From a bacterium (lineage in GTDB: Bacteria > Planctomycetota > J058 > JAJDCP01), in assembly GCA_030428695.1 (NCBI GenBank), contig JAUIEM010000103.1, forward strand, positions 1 through 25,470: DNA of 25,470 bases, in the 5' to 3' direction. Position numbers and translations under genes: made by a program. Under the pieces are notes generated by a model. It was given only the letters and a program-made list of their open reading frames with translations. It did not search any database and was not told the DNA's origin. Positions 14,068-21,023 of this stretch are shown in pieces. Each line of letters begins with the position of its first letter. Positions within the stretch are counted from its first letter, which is position 1.

Positions 14068-15521
14068 CCGGCGCGCTCCGTAGCGCGGCGGACTTCGCCT
14101 CGGCGTTCCGCAGCGGCGCGGAGAGCGCCGCCGCCCTCGCCGACCGCGTCCTGGCGCGGATCTCCGCCCGCGACCCCGAAGTGCAGGCCTTCCTCGCGGT
14201 CGATGCCGACGGCCTGCGGGCAGCGGCCGGGGCCCTCGACGAGCGGCGCGCCCGAGGCGAGGAGTGCGGCGCGCTCGCGGGGATCCCGGTCGCCATCAAG
14301 GACAACATCTGCACCCGCGGCCTGGTCACCACCGCCGGCTCGAAGATGCTCGCCGGCTTCCGCCCTCCCTACGACGCGACGGTGGTCGCGCGGCTGCGCG
14401 CCGCCGGCGCCCTGGTGGTCGGCAAGACCAACCTCGACGAGTTCGGCATGGGCAGCTCCTGCGAGCGCTCGGCCTTCTTCCCGACCCGCAACCCCTGGGA
14501 TCTGGAGCGGGTCCCCGGCGGCTCCAGCGGAGGCTCGGCGGCCGCGGTCGCCGCCGGCATGGTGCCCGTCGCCCTCGGCAGCGACACCGGCGGCTCCCTG
14601 CGCCAGCCGGCCGCCCTGTGCGGGCTGACCGGGCTGAAGCCGACCTACGGGCGGGTGTCGCGCTCCGGGCTGATCGCCTTCGCCTCCTCCCTCGACCAGA
14701 TCGGGCCGCTCGCCCGCAGCGCCCGCGAGTGCGCCCGGCTGCTCGAGGTCATCGCCGGCCACGACCCGCGCGACGCGACCAGCCTCGACCGCCCGTTCTC
14801 CCGCACCGAGCCCGCCTCGCTCGAGGGCCTGCGCCTCGGCTACCCGCGGGAGTTCCGGGCGGTGCGGACCGAGCCGGCCGTGCAGCGCCGCGTCGACGAG
14901 GCCGTCGAGGTCTTGACCGCTCAGGGCGCGCGCTGCGTCCCGGTCACGCTTCCCCACCTCGACCTCGCCCTCGCGACCTACCTGGTGCTCGCGAACGCCG
15001 AGGCCTCGAGCAACCTCGCCCGCTACGACGGCGTGCGCTACGGCCACCGCGCCGCCTGCGACGACCTCGCGAAGATGACCGCGCGCTCCCGGGCCGAGGG
15101 CTTCGGCGCGGAGGTCAAGCGCCGCATCTGCCTCGGCAGCTTCGCCCTGAGCGCGGGCTACCACGACGCCTTCTACCGCCGCGCCCAGGCGGCGCGGGCG
15201 CTGATCGCGGAGGACTTCGCGGCCGCCTTCGAGAACGTCGACTGCCTCGTCGGGCCGACCTGCCCGGTGCCCGCCTTCCCGCTCGGCGAGCGCACCCAGG
15301 ATCCGCTGAGCATGTACGAGGTCGACGTCTTCACCATCGCCCCGAACCTCGCCGGCCTGCCCGCCCTGTCGCTGCCCTGCGGCGCGACCCGGGACGGGCT
15401 GCCGGTCGGCCTGCAGCTGATCGGCCCGCGCTTCTGCGACGCGCGCCTGCTCGCGATCGGCGAGAGCTTCCAGGCCGCGACCGCCTTCCACGAGGCGTGC
15501 GTCCCCCTGGAGACACCATGA
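14064..15521 (+). CDS. gatA: Asp/Glu-tRNA amidotransferase subunit A, apparent CTG start
   Basis: The product has 485 residues if translation starts at the CTG at 14064, which overlaps the gatC stop as CTGA. Amidase-signature Ser-cisSer-Lys residues are present: K79 (VAIKDNI), S154 (PGGSSGGSAAA) and S178 (LGSDTGGSLRQP). These numbers equal those I recall for Staphylococcus aureus GatA, which supports the start. GLKPTYGRVSRSGLIAFASS and DQIGP also match. No ATG, GTG or TTG exists in this frame between 13789 and 14064. The next candidate is a GTG at 14181, which would delete 39 family-like residues. GatA hydrolyses glutamine and supplies ammonia to GatB. Its stop overlaps the gatB ATG (ATGA). 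Confidence 0.92.
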   Translation: MTGALRSAADFASAFRSGAESAAALADRVLARISARDPEVQAFLAVDADGLRAAAGALDERRARGEECGALAGIPVAIKDNICTRGLVTTAGSKMLAGFRPPYDATVVARLRAAGALVVGKTNLDEFGMGSSCERSAFFPTRNPWDLERVPGGSSGGSAAAVAAGMVPVALGSDTGGSLRQPAALCGLTGLKPTYGRVSRSGLIAFASSLDQIGPLARSARECARLLEVIAGHDPRDATSLDRPFSRTEPASLEGLRLGYPREFRAVRTEPAVQRRVDEAVEVLTAQGARCVPVTLPHLDLALATYLVLANAEASSNLARYDGVRYGHRAACDDLAKMTARSRAEGFGAEVKRRICLGSFALSAGYHDAFYRRAQAARALIAEDFAAAFENVDCLVGPTCPVPAFPLGERTQDPLSMYEVDVFTIAPNLAGLPALSLPCGATRDGLPVGLQLIGPRFCDARLLAIGESFQAATAFHEACVPLETP

Positions 15522-17014
15522 GCTGGGAGCTGGTGGTCGGCATGGAGGTGCACGCCCAGCTCGCGACGCGCACCAAGCTGTTCTGCGGCTGCGCGGCGGC
15601 CTTCGGGGGCGCGCCGAACAGCCGGGTGTGCCCGGTCTGCCTCGCGCTGCCCGGCAGCCTGCCGGTGCTGAACCGCGCGGCGCTGACGATGGGCCTGCGG
15701 CTGTGCCTGGCCCTCGGCTGCACGGTGCCGGAGGCGACTGCGTTCGACCGCAAGAGCTACTTCTACCCCGACCTGCCGAAGAACTTCCAGATCAGCCAGG
15801 AGCACGCCTGCCTCGGCACCGACGGGCGGCTCCGCATCGAGCTCGAGGGGCGGACGAAGGAGGTCGCGATCGCCAACGTCCACCTCGAGGAGGACGCCGG
15901 CAAGCTCGCCCATCCGGAGGGCGGCGGCACGACCAGCGACGTCGACCTCAACCGCGCCGGCACCCCGCTGGCGGAGATCGTCAGCGCTCCGGAGCTCTAC
16001 AGCGTCGCGGAGGCCGACGCCTTCATGCGCGCCCTGCGCGAGCTGCTGGTCGGGCTCGGAGTGTGCGACGGGAAGATGCAGGAAGGCTCGCTGCGCTTCG
16101 AGGCCTCCGTCAGCGTGCGCCGGGAGGGGCAGGGCCTCGGGCCGCGGGTGGAGATCAAGAACCTCAACTCGATGCGCGCCGTGCGCCAGGCGATCGCCTT
16201 CGAGCACGCGCGGCAGCGCGCGGTGCTCGACGGCGGGGCCTCGCTGGTCCAGGAGACCCGGCTCTGGGACGGGGAGGACGCCCGGCCCTGGGCCGAGGAT
16301 GTGCCGGAGGAGACCGTCCGCGCGCTGCTGCCCGACGGCGCGAGGGGCAAGACCCTGCGCATGCGCGGCAAGGAGGACGCCGCCGACTACCGCTACTTCC
16401 CGGAGCCCGACCTGCCGGTCTACCCGATCGCCCGGGACTGGCTCGAGCAGTTGCGGAACAGCCAGCCCGAGCTGCCCGCGGCGCGGCGCGCCCGCCTCCG
16501 CGAGGAGCACGGACTGCCCGCGCACGACGCGCGGCAGCTCGCCGCCGACCCCACCCTCTGCGCGTACTTCGAGGAGGCGGCGGCCCTGGCCCCGGCCCGG
16601 GAGGTCGCCCACTGGCTGCTCAACGACCTCGCCAGCCTGTGCAAAGAGCGCGACCTCCCCCTCGCCGCCTGCCCGGTCCGGCCCTCGGCCCTGGCCGCCC
16701 TGCTCGGCCTGCTCGAGGCCGGCCGTATCACCCGCGCGATCGCCAGGCAGAACGTCCTGCCCCGCATGTTCGAGGGCGCGGACCCGGAGCGTGTCGTCGC
16801 CGAGGAGGGCCTCGCGGTCGTCGACGACGAGGACGCGCTCGCCGCCGCCATCGCCGCGCTGCTCGACGCCCGCCCGGACATCGCGTCCGCCTTCCACGAG
16901 GGCCGGACCCAGGTGGTCGGCTTCGTGATCGGGCAGGTGCTGCGCGGCGTCGGACAGGCCGACGCCCGGCTGGTGCGGCGCCTGGCCCTCGAGGCGCTCG
17001 AGGCCCGCGGCTGA
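15518..17014 (+). CDS. gatB: Asp/Glu-tRNA amidotransferase subunit B
   Basis: The product has 498 residues; the ATG overlaps the gatA stop by 4 bases and GGAG lies 5 bases upstream. It shows VVGMEVHAQLATRTKLFCGC at the start, zinc-site cysteines C23, C25, C38 and C41, then FDRKSYFYPDLPKNFQISQ, LEEDAGKL, DVDLNRAGTPLAEIVS, VEIKNLNS, YRYFPEPDLP and the C-terminal helical/YqeY-like tail ending in the usual ARLVRRL region. GatB phosphorylates the tRNA-bound Glu or Asp using ATP and transfers ammonia channelled from GatA. It completes the gatCAB operon. Confidence 0.97.
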   Translation: MSWELVVGMEVHAQLATRTKLFCGCAAAFGGAPNSRVCPVCLALPGSLPVLNRAALTMGLRLCLALGCTVPEATAFDRKSYFYPDLPKNFQISQEHACLGTDGRLRIELEGRTKEVAIANVHLEEDAGKLAHPEGGGTTSDVDLNRAGTPLAEIVSAPELYSVAEADAFMRALRELLVGLGVCDGKMQEGSLRFEASVSVRREGQGLGPRVEIKNLNSMRAVRQAIAFEHARQRAVLDGGASLVQETRLWDGEDARPWAEDVPEETVRALLPDGARGKTLRMRGKEDAADYRYFPEPDLPVYPIARDWLEQLRNSQPELPAARRARLREEHGLPAHDARQLAADPTLCAYFEEAAALAPAREVAHWLLNDLASLCKERDLPLAACPVRPSALAALLGLLEAGRITRAIARQNVLPRMFEGADPERVVAEEGLAVVDDEDALAAAIAALLDARPDIASAFHEGRTQVVGFVIGQVLRGVGQADARLVRRLALEALEARG

Positions 17015-17032
17015 TTTCGACACGGCGCGGCA

Positions 17033-17061
17033 TTCCCACAGCCCCGCCTGATCTTTACAAT
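17033..17061 (+). promoter_or_regulatory. Putative promoter of the acyl-CoA dehydrogenase gene
   Basis: TTCCCA (17033-17038) and TACAAT (17056-17061) are 17 bases apart in the 92-base gap after gatB. Transcription would start near 17068, giving a leader of about 39 bases with AGGAGG at 17097-17102. Confidence 0.5.
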
Positions 17062-17106
17062 GGGCACGCTACGACGCCCTGCGTCACAGACCCCCGAGGA
17101 GGCCCC

Positions 17107-18954
17107 GTGGGAACCGAGTTTTCCGTCGATCTGCGCGATCTGAAGTTCAACCTCTTCTCCTACCTGCCGATGGACCGGCTGCTGGAGACCGAGAAGTACA
17201 GCGAGTACGACGTCGAGACCCTGACCAGCGTGCTCGAAGAGGCGCACAAGTTCGCCCTCGGAGAGCTCGCCCCGCTCAACGTCAAAGGCGACCAGACCGG
17301 CTGCCGGCTCGAGGATGGGAAGGTCATCATGCCCGAGGGCTTCCAGGAAGCCTACCAGGGCTACGCCGAGAACGGCTGGCTCGGCATGCACATGAACCCC
17401 GAGCTCGGCGGTATGGGCGTGCCGAAGGCGGTCGAGATCGCCGCGACGGACATGTTCTTCGGGGCGAACCTGTCCTTCTGCCTGATCGGCCTCTTGACCA
17501 CCGGGACCGGCCACCTGATCGAGGCCTTCGGCAGCGACGCGCAGATCGAGAAGTACGTCGAGAAGATGTACACCGGCGAGTGGGCCGGCACGATGTGCCT
17601 GACCGAGCCCTGGGCCGGCAGCGATGTCGGGGCGCTGACCACGAAGGCGACCAAGGTCGGCGACCACTACCACATCGAAGGCCAGAAGATCTTCATCACC
17701 TACGGTGACCACGACCTGACGGAGAACATCATCCACGCCGTGCTCGCCCGCACCGAGGGCGCGCCGGCGGGCACCGCGGGCATCAGCTTGTTCATCGTCC
17801 CGAAGCGCCTGATCGGCGAGAACGGCGAGCTCGGCGCGGACAACAACGTCGAGTGCCACGCGATCGAAGAGAAGATGGGCATCCACGCCTCCCCGACCTG
17901 CCAGCTGACCTTTGGCGCCAACGGCCCCTGCGTCGGCTACCTGCTCGGCGACGAGTGCCGCGGCATGGCGGCGATGTTCCAGATGATGAACGAGGCGCGC
18001 ATCATGGTCGGCCTGCAGGGCTCGGCCCTCGCCAACGCCGCCTACCGCGCCGCCCTCGGCTACGCCCAGGAGCGCGTCCAGGGGCGCCACTTCCAGCGCA
18101 AGAAGAAGGGCGCCGAAGGGGTCGCGATCATCGAGCACCCCGACGTGCGCCACATGCTGATGACCCAGAAGGCCTACAGCGAAGCGATGCGCACGATGCT
18201 GCTCGAGTCCGGCCTGCAGTACGACTTCTCCAAGGCCCTTGCCGACCCCGAGGAGCGCAAGCGCTGGGAAGAAGACCAGGCGCTCCTGACGCCGATCTGC
18301 AAGGCCTACTGCAGCGACCTCGGCTTCAAGGTGACCGAGCTGGCCGTGCAGACCCTCGGCGGCTACGGCTACTGCCGCGACTTCCCGGTCGAGCAGTACC
18401 TGCGCGACACCAAGATCGCGAGCGTCTACGAGGGCACGAACGGGATCCAGGCCCTCGACCTGATCGGGCGGAAGCTACCGATGGGCGGCGGCAAGGTCTT
18501 CGCGCGCTGGTGCAAGCGCATCGGCGGACTGGTCGCCGAGCACAGCGCGCACCCGACGCTCGGCCCGAGCATGGCGAAGCTCGGGACGGCCCTCGCGCAG
18601 ATGGCCGAGGCGGCGAAGTTCCTCGCCGAGAACGGCCGCAGCCAACCGCGCCTGCCCTTCCTGGCGGCGACCACCCTGCTGTCGTTGATCGGCGACGTGA
18701 CCTGCGGCTTCTACCTGCTCGACCAGGCCATCGTGGCCGAGGACCTGCTGAAGAAGAGCGCAGCCGCGGCCGGTGTCGACCTCGAGGACGCCGAGGCGAA
18801 AGGGAAGTGGCTCGACAGCGACCCCGACGCCGCGTTCTACGACGGCAAGCTCCACACCGCGCGCTTCTTCGCGCACTGGATCCTGCCGCTGGTCGGCGGC
18901 AAGGCGAGCGCAGTGATGAGCGCGGACGACTCGCCGATGGAGATGCGCTTCTAG
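17107..18954 (+). CDS. Acyl-CoA dehydrogenase, long form with C-terminal extension
   Basis: The product has 615 residues. A GTG start follows AGGAGG at 17097-17102. It carries an N-terminal helical domain, the FAD/substrate segment MCLTEPWAGSDVGALTTKA, KIFITYGDHDL, the helical C-domain with VQTLGGYGYCRDFPVEQYLRD, and SVYEGTNGIQALDL, in which E442 is at the catalytic-base position of medium-chain type enzymes. About 150 residues follow, as in the roughly 600-residue subgroup with an extra C-terminal domain (the group that includes DmdC-like enzymes). It oxidises an acyl-CoA to the 2-enoyl-CoA, passing electrons to an electron-transfer flavoprotein; the acyl substrate cannot be read. It has its own putative promoter and is followed by two hairpins. 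Confidence 0.93.
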   Translation: MGTEFSVDLRDLKFNLFSYLPMDRLLETEKYSEYDVETLTSVLEEAHKFALGELAPLNVKGDQTGCRLEDGKVIMPEGFQEAYQGYAENGWLGMHMNPELGGMGVPKAVEIAATDMFFGANLSFCLIGLLTTGTGHLIEAFGSDAQIEKYVEKMYTGEWAGTMCLTEPWAGSDVGALTTKATKVGDHYHIEGQKIFITYGDHDLTENIIHAVLARTEGAPAGTAGISLFIVPKRLIGENGELGADNNVECHAIEEKMGIHASPTCQLTFGANGPCVGYLLGDECRGMAAMFQMMNEARIMVGLQGSALANAAYRAALGYAQERVQGRHFQRKKKGAEGVAIIEHPDVRHMLMTQKAYSEAMRTMLLESGLQYDFSKALADPEERKRWEEDQALLTPICKAYCSDLGFKVTELAVQTLGGYGYCRDFPVEQYLRDTKIASVYEGTNGIQALDLIGRKLPMGGGKVFARWCKRIGGLVAEHSAHPTLGPSMAKLGTALAQMAEAAKFLAENGRSQPRLPFLAATTLLSLIGDVTCGFYLLDQAIVAEDLLKKSAAAAGVDLEDAEAKGKWLDSDPDAAFYDGKLHTARFFAHWILPLVGGKASAVMSADDSPMEMRF

Positions 18955-18968
18955 AAGCTGCTCTCCGT

Positions 18969-19021
18969 GCCCGGCCCAGCCGGGCTCCTGGCAGACTCCT
19001 GCGATTCTCGCCTGGAATCGC
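18969..19021 (+). terminator. Two successive hairpins after the acyl-CoA dehydrogenase
   Basis: Stem 1 is GCCCGGC (18969-18975) with GCCGGGC (18979-18985) around a 3-base loop, starting 15 bases after the stop. Stem 2 is GCGATTC (19001-19007) with GAATCGC (19015-19021). Both are perfect 7-bp stems. No T run follows, so this is a likely 3' end signal or RNA-stabilising structure rather than a proven terminator. Confidence 0.4.
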
Positions 19022-19055
19022 CCGATGGCTGGAGATTCCCCGCCCTCCCTCCGGT

Positions 19056-19084
19056 TTGACATCCCCCCACGCACCGCGCATCTT
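19056..19084 (+). promoter_or_regulatory. Putative promoter of the HEAT-repeat/GT-C pair
   Basis: A perfect -35 TTGACA (19056-19061) is followed 17 bases later by a poor -10 CATCTT (19079-19084). It lies in the 203-base gap before the HEAT-repeat gene. Confidence 0.4.
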
Positions 19085-19157
19085 GCACCTCGCGCTGAAC
19101 AGGCAGCCCGACGCCTGCGTCGAGCGAAGAGCGGCGGCGACGGAACAGGAGGCGACG

Positions 19158-21023
19158 ATGCGGCGAGCGCTGATGGTAGCGGCCCTGGTGGTGTGGTGCG
19201 GATCGCTCCGCGCCGACCCGCCGGAGGAGTTCCGGGCGCTCGACGCCCTGCTCGGCGAGGAGAGCCCCGGGGCCGAGGCCCTGTACGTGCACAGCGGGCT
19301 GGCCCTCGCGACGACCTGGTGCGCGGTCGACTGCGACTGCCGCTTCGTGCGCGAGCTGCGGCTCGGGCTGGTGCGCGCGGTGGCGGCCCTCGGCGGCCAG
19401 CCGCGGGTGGTGTGGTGCCACAAGGCCGAGGGCGTCGCCTTCGAGGTGCGCCGGCTCGACCGCCGCGAGCGCGCGGTGCTGGTCGGCTCCCCGGGTGTCG
19501 CCGAGGTGCGGGTCCAGGGCGAGGGCTTCGTGCTGAGCGGGCCGATGGCGCGGGAGCTCGACGAGGACGACTTCAGCGACTACAGCTTCCTGATGATCTT
19601 CCGGGGGCCGCTGGCGGCACCGGCGGATGTCGACCTCGCGCCGGTGCTGCTCTCCCATCTGCGGCCGGCCTCCGCGGCTGGCTGCGGCTTCCGCCCCTAC
19701 CCCGCCGCGAGCTTCAGCGGCAGCGACGCCCTCTGGGCCTGGTCGGGGGACGTCGAGTTCCTCGTGCCCGGCCGCCTGCCCTCCGGGGAAGGGCCGCACG
19801 CCTTCTACGCCCGGCGCCTGCTCGCCGGGCGGAGGGCGGCGCTGGCGGTGCTGACCGCCGAAGAGCACGCGCCGCTGCGCGCCGTCCTCGAGCGCCAGGT
19901 CGGCGAGCTGGAGGCGCTGCTGACGACGGCCGAGGCGGTCGCGGGGCGCCTGCAGATCGAGCGCGAGCGCGAGCGGCTGGCGGCGGCGATCGCGGTCCTG
20001 GCCGACAGCGAGCTCGCCCTGCGGGACGCCCTGGCCGCGCGGCTGCTGCCGACGGTGGCGCGCGACTCCTCCCTGCAGGACGCCCTCGCCCTCGACGGGC
20101 TCGGCGACCTCAGCGCGAGCCAGGAGCGCGGGCTGATCCGCCTGCTCGAGTCCGACGCCGCGCTGACCCGCTGCTGGGCGGCGGCGGCCCTGCGCCGCAG
20201 CACGACGGCGAGCCAGCGCGACGCGCTGCTCGAGGCCCTGGCCGATCCCTCCGACGCGGTGGTCGAGTGCGCGTTGAGCAGCCTGAGCGGCAACGGGCAC
20301 TTCCTCAAGAGCCGCCCGATGCGCGCCCTGCAACGCGCCTGCGCGGTCCTGACAGCCCCGGGCTTCGTCAGCCCGCAGCGCGGCGTGCGCCAGACGCTCG
20401 CGGCCAGCGGGCAGAGCGACGCGGTCGACTTCGTGATCGACGGGTTGCTCGCCGCCCTGCCCGGTGACCCCGCCCCCTGGGAGGCCCGCCGCCAGTGGCT
20501 GCAGGCGGTGCGGGCCTCGGCCGAGATGGCCGACCCCGAGACCGCCGCCTACTTGCTCGAGAAGATCGCGACCAAGGCCTACAGCGAGGGTCCGGAGTCG
20601 ATGCGGGCGGCGGCGCTGTTCGCCCTCGACCTCGACCCGGGGGCGATGGCGCCGTTGGTCTCGTCCGGCCCCGCCCTGGTGCGGATGGCGGCGCTCCAGC
20701 GGGTCGGTCCGCGCAACCTCGACAACCCGCGCCTGGTCGAGGATGCGCTGGCCGCCGCCTGCGCCCACCTCGACCGCCCCGACCCCGAGCTGCGCTTCGT
20801 CACGATGGCCGCCATCGCCGGCCTCGGGCGCCGGGCCAAGGCCGCGGTCAAAGGGGCGATGCAGGCCCGCGAGCCGCGCACCCGGGCCGCCGCCTGCAGC
20901 CTGCTCGGCACGATCGGCTCCGGGCCCGACCGGAGACACCTCGAAGACGCCCGCGAGGACCCGGACGTGTGGGTGCGCCGGGCCGCCGCGCGCGCGCTGC
21001 TCGGTCTGCCCGAAGTGCGGTGA
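19158..21023 (+). CDS. Exported HEAT-repeat protein
   Basis: The product has 621 residues; the ATG follows AGGAGG (19147-19152) by 5 bases. Residues 1-19 are a Sec signal peptide (MRRALMVAALVVWCGSLRA, cleavage probably before Asp20), so the protein is exported. Residues about 20-290 are a region I do not recognise, with a Cys-rich patch (WCAVDCDC) and later a charged helical segment (ERERERLAAAIAVL). Residues about 290-621 are helical repeats of HEAT type, such as RCWAAAALRRS, DPSDAVVECALSSL, DPELRFVTMAAIAGLG and DPDVWVRRAAARALLGL. HEAT arrays mediate protein binding. The gene overlaps the next by 4 bases (GTGA), implying coupled translation. Its exact role is unknown. Confidence 0.85.
   Translation: MRRALMVAALVVWCGSLRADPPEEFRALDALLGEESPGAEALYVHSGLALATTWCAVDCDCRFVRELRLGLVRAVAALGGQPRVVWCHKAEGVAFEVRRLDRRERAVLVGSPGVAEVRVQGEGFVLSGPMARELDEDDFSDYSFLMIFRGPLAAPADVDLAPVLLSHLRPASAAGCGFRPYPAASFSGSDALWAWSGDVEFLVPGRLPSGEGPHAFYARRLLAGRRAALAVLTAEEHAPLRAVLERQVGELEALLTTAEAVAGRLQIERERERLAAAIAVLADSELALRDALAARLLPTVARDSSLQDALALDGLGDLSASQERGLIRLLESDAALTRCWAAAALRRSTTASQRDALLEALADPSDAVVECALSSLSGNGHFLKSRPMRALQRACAVLTAPGFVSPQRGVRQTLAASGQSDAVDFVIDGLLAALPGDPAPWEARRQWLQAVRASAEMADPETAAYLLEKIATKAYSEGPESMRAAALFALDLDPGAMAPLVSSGPALVRMAALQRVGPRNLDNPRLVEDALAAACAHLDRPDPELRFVTMAAIAGLGRRAKAAVKGAMQAREPRTRAAACSLLGTIGSGPDRRHLEDAREDPDVWVRRAAARALLGLPEVR

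Noticed and set aside
13710..17023. Minus-strand open frames opposite gatA and gatB
   Set aside because: They lie antisense to unmistakable gatA and gatB sequences and resemble no family.
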